A stretch of 15,450 nt of DNA, taken from assembly GCA_046717125.1 (NCBI GenBank), contig JBKJVQ010000127.1:1-15450 (forward strand), written 5' to 3'. A model generated the notes under the pieces. The model was not told the origin of the DNA. It saw only the letters and a program-made list of their open reading frames with translations, and ran no database searches. The stretch comes from JBKJVQ01 sp046717125 (GTDB taxonomy: Bacteria > Pseudomonadota > Alphaproteobacteria > Rhizobiales > Methyloligellaceae). Positions 1 to 7,328 of the stretch are shown here, one piece after another (positions within the stretch are counted from its first letter, which is position 1; each line of letters begins with the position of its first letter). A program made the translations under genes and the position numbers.

Positions 1-2388
1 TAGTGCTGGCCGGCGAGCAGATTCTTGGCGGCCAGGAATCGCGCGGGGAATTCGCGCGACTGCTCGATCCCGGACTGTTCGGCGGCGGCGCGGGCCTCGT
101 CTCCCGCGACGAGCGCGGCCTTCATGGGGGCGAGGCGGAAACGGGCCTGCCGTTCCGGCTCATAGAGCTTTAAGGCCTCGCGACCGGCCTCGAATTCCTT
201 TAGCGCCTCGGCGGGCTGGTTCTCCTCCATCGCGACCAGGCCGCGCCACAGCGAAACGTCCGGGTTGCGCGAGAGCGCATGCTCCCCCAGCGTTTTGCGG
301 GCGAGGTCCGGCCGCCGCATCAGTGTCAGCGCGACCCCCTTCAGCGCCAGAAAAACCGGATCGGACACCGCCTCGGCGTCATCGCGCTGGACCTGACCGA
401 GAAGTCCAAGCGCCTCCGCCGCCATGCCTGCGCCGAGATAGGCTCGGGCGAGATCGATCCGCGCGGTGTTGCGCTGTTCCGATTTTTACCAGCGCGACCC
501 GCCCGGAAATTTCGGCGAGTTCATCGCGCACCGCTCCCGGGCTCTTCGCGCGCGGAGCCCGCAACGTCTCGAAAAACTTGGCGACCGGTGTCGAAAGCGG
601 ATTGCGCCCAGCCACATATTGCCCCGCCTCGCCGGGAGACAGCGTCAGGCCGTTCCTGCGCGTGATTAATACCTGATCCACGACCACACGCACGGCTAGG
701 TCATCTGTACGCGGAGCAATGGCCATTCCGTGCGCCGTTTCAAGTGCCTCGAACTCCACGAAATTGCGAGGCTTGTTGACATTGTGCGCGGGCGGCATGG
801 ACGTCACGATAGCGAGCCGGTCACTCAGCGCCGGATCGTCCAGCCAATGCGCGCGACGTGCTCCCGGCAACGGCGCCGTCACCAGAGCGCCCTGCTCGTC
901 ATTCTGCCCCCGCAGGAAGCTGACCGGACTGGCGAGGCCTGAAGTCTCGTCACCGATCGTCACGACCCAGGACGCCGCATGGCTCTCGGCGAAGGCGAGA
1001 TGCGTCTCGGCCAGAGCGATGCGGATGATCTGGATCGGGCCGGACCGCGTCTGCTCGATCCGCTCTATGCGTTCGTCTTTCGATGCTTCGAGCGCCGCCA
1101 GATCGAGAACGGCGTCCGATTCGAGCACGATCCATATCGTCCGTGCGCGCCGGAATATCGCCGCCGCCACCGGCTCGGCGAAAGGCAAGGTGATTTTGAG
1201 CGCGCTGTCGGTTTTCGCAATCGATGCGACAATCGGCGCGGCGGGATCGGCCTTTGCCTGTGCGGGTTCAGGCTTCGAACCCTCAGGCGGCGCCGGATCG
1301 GGGGACGGCTCGGCCTTGTCGCCGATCGCCTTGGCCGCGACCGGATCGGCCGGCGCGGGTTCCTGCGCCTTCGCCTCAGACTTGACGATCGCTTCGGCCG
1401 GCGCGTCCTCCAGCTCCTTGACGGGATTTGCTTCGGCGGCTTTCGCCTCGGCCGGTTTTGCGTCTGCGGCCTGCGCGTCAGCAGGCTTTTCCTCGGCAGG
1501 CTTATCGCCTGCCGGTTTCTCATCGGCCGGCTTGTCCGACAGGCTCACCGCCGCTTCCGGGCCGGACAGATCGACGACGAAGGCGCGTTCTTCCCGGAAA
1601 CCGCGCACGCCGATCTCTTCGTCGACGGTCAGGACGATCTCCATGCCCTCGGGCGTGTCGATCTGCTCGACCCCGCGCAGGTTCGGCGGAGGGTCCGATT
1701 TCAGCCGTCCAAGCTTCGCGCGAACCTTGCGGTTGAATGCGATCGTCACCTTGCTGCCGAGCCGCGTCAGGCTGGCGGTGGTAAAGTGCGACCAGTCGAA
1801 CACGATGCGGCTGAAGGTCGGATAGATTCCCGCCTCGATCTCCAGCGTGGCCGCTTCCGCAGCCAGCGCCTTCTGGCGGGCGGCGTCGCGCGTCTCCGCT
1901 TCGGCCGCAGCCGCCTTCTCGGCCAATTCACGGATCACATCCTGCGGCGGCGCAGGCGGGGGACCGCGCCACTCCGGCGGCAAGAGATCGACAAACAGCC
2001 GGTCTCCGGCTTCCATCGCATTCGACCGAAACGATCGGTTGAGACCGAGCCTGACCGCGCGTCCATCCGGATCGACGCGGGCGATGCCGACATAGTCCGG
2101 CAGATACCGCAGGATGGTCTTCAGTTCGATCTCAACCGGCCTCGAAAAATTGATGACGAGCACGCCGGCGGTAATGCCGCTGTCGATTTTCGCCATGGTC
2201 TCGAACTTGAAGATGAGCCGGCCATAACCGGCCTCGGCGCGCGCCTCGACCTCGGCGGGGATCCTGTCATCGGCCTGTGCGGCGCCACCGAAACAGGACA
2301 GCATCCATACGCAAACCAGCAGCAGGACTCCCCGCAGGCAGCCCGTCAGCGACGTCATCCGCCCTGCCCTGTCCGGTCGCCGCGCCAC
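1..2388 (-). pseudogene. Flagellar-locus TPR-containing secreted protein, frameshifted and cut by the left edge
   Basis: This is a long exported protein of the type found beside motE/fliM in alphaproteobacterial flagellar loci; its exact role is unknown to me. The GTG start at 2388 is chosen because AGAGGA lies 6 bases upstream; ATG at 2358 (residue 11) is the alternative. A signal peptide spans residues 11-39 and ends GAAQA. Residues 50-285 hold two beta-rich AMIN-like modules (GYGRLIFKF and TFSRIVFDW), followed by an Ala/Pro/Lys/Glu linker (285-385) and a third similar module. After V634-K635 the frame leaves the conserved protein and stops at 379. With one A fewer in the AAAAA run (plus strand 483-487), it continues without a stop to base 1 as a helical TPR-like region (for example ARIDLARAYLGAGMAAEAL), so about 160 more residues are visible. 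The frameshift may be real or an assembly error. Confidence 0.8.
1429..1533 (-). repeat. Seven 5-codon repeats (KPADE-type) in the linker of the TPR protein
   Basis: Residues 286-320 of the secreted TPR protein read as seven successive five-residue units: KPADE, KPAGD, KPAEE, KPADA, QAADA, KPAEA, KAAEA. At DNA level this is a degenerate 15-base tandem repeat. It begins a low-complexity, charged, proline/alanine-rich stretch to about residue 385, of the kind that forms an extended periplasmic spacer. Confidence 0.75.
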
Positions 2389-2458
2389 GAAATTTCCTCT
2401 GCCTGCCGCTTCTGCGGCGAATCGCCGGAAGCATCGGGAAATCCTAGCGATTGCGCGG

Positions 2459-2473
2459 TTAAGGACTTCTTTA
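2459..2473 (-). promoter_or_regulatory. CtrA-like box upstream of the TPR protein gene
   Basis: The plus strand reads TTAA-N7-TTTA, which matches the CtrA consensus TTAA-N7-TTAA at 7 of 8 positions. Read toward the gene it is TAAA-N7-TTAACC. It lies in the 107-base gap after motE and its centre is about 78 bases upstream of the GTG at 2388. The box before fliL has the same orientation and nearly the same distance. The assignment rests on consensus and position only. Confidence 0.5.
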
Positions 2474-2495
2474 GGGGTAGGCGGCGGCGGGCCAA

Positions 2496-3341
2496 TCAGT
2501 TCGCCGCCTGGCTTTCGATTTTCGGCAGCTCCGCGCCTTGGACGGGCGCTGGGGGCGGCACTGGCACGCCGTGCGAGGCGATCTCGAGCGTCAGCCGCTC
2601 GGCCGCGGCGGGATCCATCGATGCGAGGATGGCCGACATTTCACCCGGCTTCATCAGCTTGACCATGCGCGTGAGGACCGAAATTTCCAGCCGGTTGAAA
2701 ACGGTCGCGGCGTCCTTGGGCTTCATCTGGGCGTACATCTGCACGAGTCGCTGCAACTCGGCCTTGTGCGCCTCTTCCTCTTCCTTGAACGAGCCGCTGA
2801 CCCTTTCCTCGATCGCCTTCAGCTCGCCGATGCGCCCCTCAACCTTCTTTTCGGCCGCCTTCAGCAGATTCTCGCGCAGCACGATTTCCCGCTCGCGCTC
2901 GTCGAGCTCTTTTCGACGGCGCACCAGCGCGTTCAACACGTCTCCTTCGGAAGGTGTGATCCTGGCCGAGGGACCGGATGCGCCTTCCATGGAGCCGGTA
3001 ACGATCTCATCGCCAGGCGCTTGCGCGTCTGCGCCATGACCGACCGCCTGAAGTTCAGGCTTCTCGGCCTGGGGCGCCTCGGCTTTTGGCGGGGGCAGTT
3101 GGTCCGGCGCAGGCTCTCCTTCCTTCGCCGGCTCCGGCAACGCCCTTTCCTCAATCTTTGCGGCATTCTCGATCGAGAGCGCGTCCGCGCCTGACGCCGG
3201 CTGTCTTGCTCCGTTCTCCGCGGTCGCGGGGGCGATGCCCGTCAGCAGGCCGCTGCCGTTGAGCAGGAACGATGCGCCCTTCAGGCCGAGCAGGCAGAGC
3301 GCGACAAGCGCGACAAGCGGAAGCAGACGGAGCTGACCCAT
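2496..3341 (-). CDS. motE: MotE-family flagellar protein (MgtE N-terminal-like domain)
   Basis: MotE-type proteins are exported or membrane-tethered chaperones of flagellar motor components; in Sinorhizobium MotE assists MotC. With the start at 3341 the product is 281 residues. It has a membrane anchor or signal segment at residues 5-26 (LLPLVALVALCLLGL), an acidic Pro/Ala-rich stretch to about 130, a strongly charged coiled coil at about 134-200, and an MgtE N-terminal-like helical domain at about 200-255 (MYAQMKPKDAATVF). The open frame extends upstream to ATG 3425 with 28 more residues, but that would overlap the preceding gene by 79 bases. ATG 3341 lies 5 bases after that gene's stop and starts directly before the anchor, so I prefer it, although its Shine-Dalgarno (GACGGGA) is weak. 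It is the fourth gene of the fliL-fliM group. Confidence 0.8.
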   Translation of the reverse strand: MGQLRLLPLVALVALCLLGLKGASFLLNGSGLLTGIAPATAENGARQPASGADALSIENAAKIEERALPEPAKEGEPAPDQLPPPKAEAPQAEKPELQAVGHGADAQAPGDEIVTGSMEGASGPSARITPSEGDVLNALVRRRKELDEREREIVLRENLLKAAEKKVEGRIGELKAIEERVSGSFKEEEEAHKAELQRLVQMYAQMKPKDAATVFNRLEISVLTRMVKLMKPGEMSAILASMDPAAAERLTLEIASHGVPVPPPAPVQGAELPKIESQAAN

Positions 3342-3346
3342 TCCCG

Positions 3347-3802
3347 TCAGCGTCCCGAGCCCGGCGTCGACCGCAGCGGGGTCTTGTCCGAAAAGCGCCC
3401 GAAGCCGATTTTCGAGCGCCGCCATTCGTCGGCTGCCTCGGTTGCGGTTTGCGGTTCAGGCGCGACGCGTTCCGCCAGATGCCTTGTGGCGTTCCGGCTG
3501 ATGATCGCAAGCCGGCCAACCAGCTCCTCGCCGGCGTTGATGGCTTCGACCAGCCGCGATTCCAGTTCGCGCGAGCCGTCGATCTGCGACACCAGTCTGT
3601 CCTCCGCGATGTTGACCGTTTCGCGCAAGTGCCCGATCGCGACTTCCGCGTTTCCGGTCGCGTTGGTCAACTCGTAGACGATCTCGCGCAGATCGCTCTG
3701 ATTGCCTCTCAGCTGCTCCAGCTTCCGGTGCACCAGTGCGCAATAGAGGATAGTGACGCCAAGCAGCACCGCGAACATCAACTCAACCAGTATTCCGAAC
3801 AT
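3347..3802 (-). CDS. DUF6468-type flagellar membrane protein
   Basis: This 151-residue protein has one N-terminal membrane segment (residues 3-24, LVELMFAVLLGVTILYCALV) followed by a long helical, coiled-coil-prone region to about residue 110. Its length and pattern fit the DUF6468 family that follows fliM in many alphaproteobacteria. From memory, the position corresponds to that of pflI, a flagellar-positioning gene, after fliM in Caulobacter; I have not verified homology. GGGAG lies 8 bases before the ATG and overlaps the end of fliM, 15 bases upstream, which indicates co-transcription and probably coupled translation. The last 45 residues are low in hydrophobic residues and look disordered. 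Confidence 0.75.
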   Translation of the reverse strand: MFGILVELMFAVLLGVTILYCALVHRKLEQLRGNQSDLREIVYELTNATGNAEVAIGHLRETVNIAEDRLVSQIDGSRELESRLVEAINAGEELVGRLAIISRNATRHLAERVAPEPQTATEAADEWRRSKIGFGRFSDKTPLRSTPGSGR

Positions 3803-3817
3803 CTTGAGCGCTCCCGA

Positions 3818-4975
3818 TCAGGCCGATTGAAGCGCGCGGATTTCGCGCGTGCCCTGCCCGCGTTTCGTCTTGTCGATCCCGCGATCGATCCGTACCGATA
3901 CATTTTCGCCAACCCGCCCGATCGCGCCGGCCGTGAGCTCGATGTCGCCGCAGCGCAGCGTCACAGGATCGTCCGGCCCGCATTCGAGCACGATCGTTTC
4001 GCCGACTTCGAGATCGAGGATGCGGCTCAGAGGTACGCTAAGCGGCGCGAACACCGCTTCAACCGGGATGCGCGTCTGCCAGATTTCCGACGCGAGATGG
4101 TTCTCCCAGATCGGATCGCGGCCGAGTTTCTCGCCCATGAAACCCTGGAGCAGAAGCTCCCGGATCGGCTCTATGGTCGCGTAAGGAATGAGAATTTCCA
4201 CGCGCCCGCCGCGATCTTCCATGTCGACGCGCAGCTTGATCAGGATGGCGGCGTTGGCCGGCCGCGCGATTGCCGCGAAGCGCGGATTGGTTTCGAGCCG
4301 CTCCAGCTCGAAATGCACCGGCGAAATCGGTCGGAAGGCCGTGGCCGCATTTTCGAGGATCAGCTCCATCATGCGCCGCAAGAGATTGGATTCGATGGTC
4401 GTATAGGGCCGCCCCTCAACCCGGATCGCGCGGCTGCCACGCCCCCCCAGCAGCACGTCCACAATCGAATAGATGAGGTTGGAGTCGACCGTCATCAGCG
4501 CCGAATTGTCCCACTCGGCGGCCCGGAAGACGCCGATCATGGCCGGCAGGGGGATCGAATTCAGATAGTCGCCGAAGCGCATGGTCGACATCGTGTCGAG
4601 GCTCACCTCGATATTGTCCGAGGTGAAATTGCGCAGCGACGACGTCAGCAGACGGACCAGCCGGTCGAAGACGATTTCGAGCATCGGCAGGCGCTCGTAA
4701 GAGACCATCGCCGAATTGATGATCGCGCGGACGCCGCCAGTATCGCTCAACGCGCGCTCCTCAAGATCGAACCCCATCAGGTTGTCGATCTCGCCCTGGT
4801 TGAGCACGCGTTCCTGGCCGCCTGACGTCTGCTCGGCGTCCTGTTGACCGATCATCGCCGCCCATTGCTCGGCGGAGCCGGCGGCCTGGTCTCCGACCTG
4901 CTCGGCCAAAGCAGCGCCCCAGGCGGAAGCCAGATCGTCGTCGTCTTCTGATTCGGGCTCGTCGTGTGTGGCCAT
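3818..4975 (-). CDS. fliM: Flagellar motor switch protein FliM
   Basis: FliM is the middle layer of the cytoplasmic C-ring. It binds phospho-CheY and carries FliN, so setting the direction of rotation. The 385-residue product shows the CheY-binding motif as LNQGEIDNLMGFD at residues 58-70, a CheC-like middle domain (roughly 85-270, with LEIVFDRLVRLLTSSLRNF and VDVLLGGRG) and a C-terminal SpoA/FliN-like domain (roughly 290-370, VPVEAVFAPLSVPLSRILDLEVG type). The CheY motif is normally at the extreme N-terminus; here it follows a 57-residue acidic extension. The gene starts 7 bases after fliL with no clear Shine-Dalgarno, so translation is probably coupled to fliL. Confidence 0.96.
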   Translation of the reverse strand: MATHDEPESEDDDDLASAWGAALAEQVGDQAAGSAEQWAAMIGQQDAEQTSGGQERVLNQGEIDNLMGFDLEERALSDTGGVRAIINSAMVSYERLPMLEIVFDRLVRLLTSSLRNFTSDNIEVSLDTMSTMRFGDYLNSIPLPAMIGVFRAAEWDNSALMTVDSNLIYSIVDVLLGGRGSRAIRVEGRPYTTIESNLLRRMMELILENAATAFRPISPVHFELERLETNPRFAAIARPANAAILIKLRVDMEDRGGRVEILIPYATIEPIRELLLQGFMGEKLGRDPIWENHLASEIWQTRIPVEAVFAPLSVPLSRILDLEVGETIVLECGPDDPVTLRCGDIELTAGAIGRVGENVSVRIDRGIDKTKRGQGTREIRALQSA

Positions 4976-4982
4976 GATCAGT

Positions 4983-5474
4983 CTACTGAATAATGATTTC
5001 CTTGAAGAGGCCGCGCGTCACCTGCCTCGGATGAATTTCCATGTTGATGCGGCGCAGCAGCTCTTCCTTCAACCGGAACAGGCCGGCCGAACCTTCGAGG
5101 TCGGATGCGCGCAATTCGCGGAGATAGAGTTGGAACGTGTCCTGGATGCGCGGCATCACGACGGGCAGCGCATCGAGCGTCGCGCGCTCCTGCATCTCCA
5201 GGGCGATGCGCATCTTCAGAAACTGTGCGCGCTTGTCGACAGCGCTCAGGTTCACGACCATCTCCGGAACGTCGTAATAGAGCACGACCGGCAGAGCCGC
5301 TTCCTGCGTCTCTTCCGGGCCCTGACCGCCGATGACCCCCGTTGCATAGGCGCCTGCTCCGCCTCCCACCAGCAACAGCACCGGCAGGCCGAACATCAGG
5401 AGTTTTTTGCGCGACAGGAAGCGCGACGCCGGTTTTTCGGCCGCACCCCTCTCGGTCTCGTCGTCTTCGCTCAT
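4983..5474 (-). CDS. fliL: Flagellar basal body-associated protein FliL
   Basis: FliL is an inner-membrane protein that forms a ring around the stator units and supports torque. The 163 residues comprise a charged cytoplasmic N-terminus (1-24), one transmembrane helix (about 25-47, Gly-rich at its end) and a periplasmic stomatin-like FliL domain (about 60-163). The domain includes YDVPEMVVNLS and the typical C-terminal TRGLFKEIIIQ. GGGGAAGG lies directly upstream of the ATG. It is first in the leftward flagellar group and divergent from flgF. A CtrA-like box centred 71 bases upstream is the likely control point. Confidence 0.95.
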   Translation of the reverse strand: MSEDDETERGAAEKPASRFLSRKKLLMFGLPVLLLVGGGAGAYATGVIGGQGPEETQEAALPVVLYYDVPEMVVNLSAVDKRAQFLKMRIALEMQERATLDALPVVMPRIQDTFQLYLRELRASDLEGSAGLFRLKEELLRRINMEIHPRQVTRGLFKEIIIQ

Positions 5475-5537
5475 CGCCTTCCCCGGGCCAGCGCCAATCG
5501 CCAGAAAATCTCGAAGAAAGAGTTAGAGGCTTTAGGG

Positions 5538-5552
5538 TTAACGCTTCGTTGA
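5538..5552 (-). promoter_or_regulatory. CtrA-like box for the fliL operon
   Basis: The plus strand reads TTAA-N7-TTGA; toward fliL this is TCAA-N7-TTAACC, a 7 of 8 match to the CtrA consensus. The centre is about 71 bases before the fliL ATG. CtrA directly activates early flagellar operons, fliLM among them, in Caulobacter (established knowledge). The match and the flagellar context support the call. No clean -10 element could be defined. Confidence 0.55.
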
Positions 5553-5581
5553 GAGCGGCCATGGGCGGCAATTTCGACCCA

Positions 5582-5594
5582 GGCAAGAATTGCC
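5582..5594. promoter_or_regulatory. GGCAA-N3-TTGCC palindrome, candidate FlbD enhancer (ftr-like)
   Basis: This perfect 5-base inverted repeat with a 3-base spacer is centred about 108 bases before the predicted sigma-54 start site of flgF. FlbD-binding ftr elements in Caulobacter are GGCAA-rich near-palindromes about 100 bases upstream of sigma-54 flagellar promoters. The identification is by resemblance, from memory of the consensus. A further GGCAA half-site lies just upstream (around 5567). Confidence 0.45.
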
Positions 5595-5628
5595 CACTTG
5601 CGGCGCCTTCCGCTGGCCGCTTCACTTT

Positions 5629-5641
5629 CAACCCATTGATA
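5629..5641 (-). promoter_or_regulatory. IHF-consensus site between enhancer and flgF promoter
   Basis: CAA-N4-TTGATA on the plus strand fits the reverse complement of the IHF consensus WATCAR-N4-TTR at every defined position. It sits in the one AT-rich patch of the intergenic region, between the GGCAA palindrome and the -24 element. IHF bends DNA at that position in sigma-54 flagellar promoters. Confidence 0.5.
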
Positions 5642-5669
5642 AAATTGATTTTCCCGTCCGGCCCGGGTT

Positions 5670-5685
5670 GGCATGGCGCGTGCTT
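5670..5685 (+). promoter_or_regulatory. Sigma-54 (RpoN) promoter for flgF-flgG-flgA-flgH
   Basis: TGGCATG-N4-GTGCT matches the sigma-54 consensus TGGCACG-N4-TTGCW with one mismatch in each half and exact -24/-12 spacing. The predicted start site is near 5696, about 54 bases before the flgF ATG. The promoter faces flgF and is preceded by a candidate IHF site and a candidate enhancer. Confidence 0.7.
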
Positions 5686-5749
5686 TTCACTGTGCACGGA
5701 CAATACTGCCGCCTCTGCAACCCGCAGGTCGCGGACCTGGAGACAAAAA

Positions 5750-6488
5750 ATGGACAACGCCATTCTGATCGGACTGTCGCGCCAGATGACGCTGAAGCGC
5801 CAGATGGACGTCATTGCGAACAACCTCGCGAACTTGAATACGGCGGGGTTCAAGGCGGACAGCCTCCGGTTCGAGGAGTTTCTGGGAGACACCGCGCGCG
5901 ACGAAGGCATTCAAGGCGCGTCCGGCGGCGTGTCCTTTGTGCTGGAGCGCGGCGCCGTACCGAACATGTCCGCCGGCGCGTTCGAGCGCACCGGCAACGA
6001 TCTCGATGTGGCAATCTCGGCGGAAGCCTGGCTGGTCGTTCAGACGCCCGAGGGCGAGCGCTACACGCGCAACGGCCAGTTGAAACTCAACGCGGCGGGT
6101 CAGCTCGTGACCGGCGACGGATACAAGGTGTTGGGCGGCGGCGGCCCGATCACGTTCAGCCCGCGTGAAAGCGGCATCACGATCGCGGCGGACGGCTCGA
6201 TCTCGACATCCGAAGGCGACAAGGACGTGCTTCGCCTCGTCCGCCTCCCCGATCCGTCCGCTGTAACGAAAGAAGGCGCGACGCTGTTCGTCCTCGGTCC
6301 CGGCCCGGCCTGCACCCGATGCACGGGTGATGCAGGGCATGATCGAAGGCTCCAACGTCGAAGGCGTGGTCGAGATGACCCGCATGATCGAGACGGTCCG
6401 CGCCTATTCATCCATGTCCCAGACCATCGAGCGCGCCGACCAGCTCCGGCGCGACGCCATTTCCCAGCTCGGCCGCGTGGACGCATGA
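5750..6488 (+). pseudogene. flgF: Flagellar basal-body rod protein FlgF, frameshifted near the C-terminus
   Basis: FlgF forms part of the proximal rod. The ATG at 5750 has GGAG 7 bases upstream and gives the classic rod N-terminus (QMDVIANNLANLNTAGFKAD). The hook-basal body domain follows (GNDLDVAISAEAWLVVQTPEGERYTRNG). The reading frame is correct to about residue 184 (GATLFVLGPGP), where one extra base in the GC-rich run 6299-6311 shifts it. The conserved C-terminus continues in the next frame (PAPDARVMQGMIEGSNVEGV) and ends at TGA 6486-6488. Repaired, the protein is about 245 residues, a normal FlgF length. As written, translation would lose the C-terminal helix needed for rod assembly. 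It is the first gene after the sigma-54 promoter. Confidence 0.9.
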
Positions 6489-6534
6489 GCATGATGCCAA
6501 ATTAGCGCGCCGGGATCACAGGAGAACGACCGTC

Positions 6535-7323
6535 ATGAACGCCCTGAGAATCGCTGCCACGGGCATGCCCGCGCAGGAGCTGAACGTCGAGGTCATCTCG
6601 AACAACATCGCGAACTTGCGCACCACGGGCTTCAAGAAGGTCCGCGCCGAGTTCCAGGACCTGCTGTACCAGGACATCCGCCGCGCGGGCGCGACGGCCT
6701 CGCAGGACGGCTCGATGATCCCGACCGGCATCCAGGTCGGCTACGGCGTGAAGACCGGCGCAACCTCGCGCATCATGACGCAGGGTGGCCTGGCGGGGAC
6801 CGACAAGGATCTCGACATCGCCATACGCGGCGAAGGCTATTTTTCGATCGAGATGCCGAGCGGCCAGACGGCCTATACGCGCGACGGCACGTTTCAGCTC
6901 GACGCCGAGGGACAGATCGTGACCGGAGACGGCTACAAGCTGGAGCCGGCCCTGACCGTTCCCGAAAACGCCCGCTCCATCACAATCAATTCTTCCGGCT
7001 TGGTCGAAGTCCTCGTCGCCAACGAAACCGTTCCGCAACAGATCGGCCAGATCCAGCTCGCGCGTTTCGTGAACAAGGCCGGTCTGCAGGCGATCGGCGA
7101 GAACCTGTTCCTCGAAACCCAGGCGAGCGGGCAGCCCCAGCTCGAGAACCCGGCAACCGAGGGCACGGGCTCGCTGCTGCAGAAATTTCTCGAAGGTTCG
7201 AACGTCAACGCGGTGTCGGAGCTGACGGATTTGATCTCCGCCCAGCGTGCCTACGAGATGAACGCAAAGATCATCAGCGCCGCCGACGAGATGATGTCGG
7301 CCACCGCAAACGCCGTGCGTTAG
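6535..7323 (+). CDS. flgG: Flagellar distal rod protein FlgG
   Basis: FlgG builds the distal rod that crosses the periplasm and outer-membrane rings. The 262 residues are full length. They show the N-terminal motif NVEVISNNIANLRTTGFKK, the internal rod/hook domain (DKDLDIAIRGEGYFSIEMPS) and the C-terminal coil (LISAQRAYEMNAKIISAADE). AGGAG lies 10 bases before the ATG. The gene follows flgF by 46 bases and precedes flgA by 5, in one transcription unit. Unlike its two neighbours it is intact. Confidence 0.97.
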   Translation: MNALRIAATGMPAQELNVEVISNNIANLRTTGFKKVRAEFQDLLYQDIRRAGATASQDGSMIPTGIQVGYGVKTGATSRIMTQGGLAGTDKDLDIAIRGEGYFSIEMPSGQTAYTRDGTFQLDAEGQIVTGDGYKLEPALTVPENARSITINSSGLVEVLVANETVPQQIGQIQLARFVNKAGLQAIGENLFLETQASGQPQLENPATEGTGSLLQKFLEGSNVNAVSELTDLISAQRAYEMNAKIISAADEMMSATANAVR

Positions 7324-7328
7324 GAGCC

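Noticed and set aside
1429..1533. CRISPR or minisatellite array
   Set aside because: The repeats are degenerate 15-base in-frame codon units inside a coding sequence, without unique spacers.
979..3039. 686-codon open frame on the plus strand opposite the TPR and motE genes
   Set aside because: It is the antisense of conserved genes in high-GC DNA. The product is Arg/Cys/Phe-rich with no recognisable domain, and the minus-strand proteins have signal peptides, ribosome binding sites and family motifs.
3272..4825. 517-codon open frame on the plus strand opposite fliM
   Set aside because: It mirrors fliM codon by codon, is rich in Arg, Asp, Gln and His, and has no start signal or family likeness.
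5582..5597. Second sigma-54 promoter facing fliL (TGGGCA ... TTGCC on the minus strand)
   Set aside because: The distance between the GG and GC elements is one or two bases short of the required spacing. The palindrome is better explained as an enhancer-type site.
5342..5749. Upstream extension of the flgF frame to 5342
   Set aside because: It crosses the divergent promoter and fliL. The rod protein N-terminus and GGAG both place the start at 5750.
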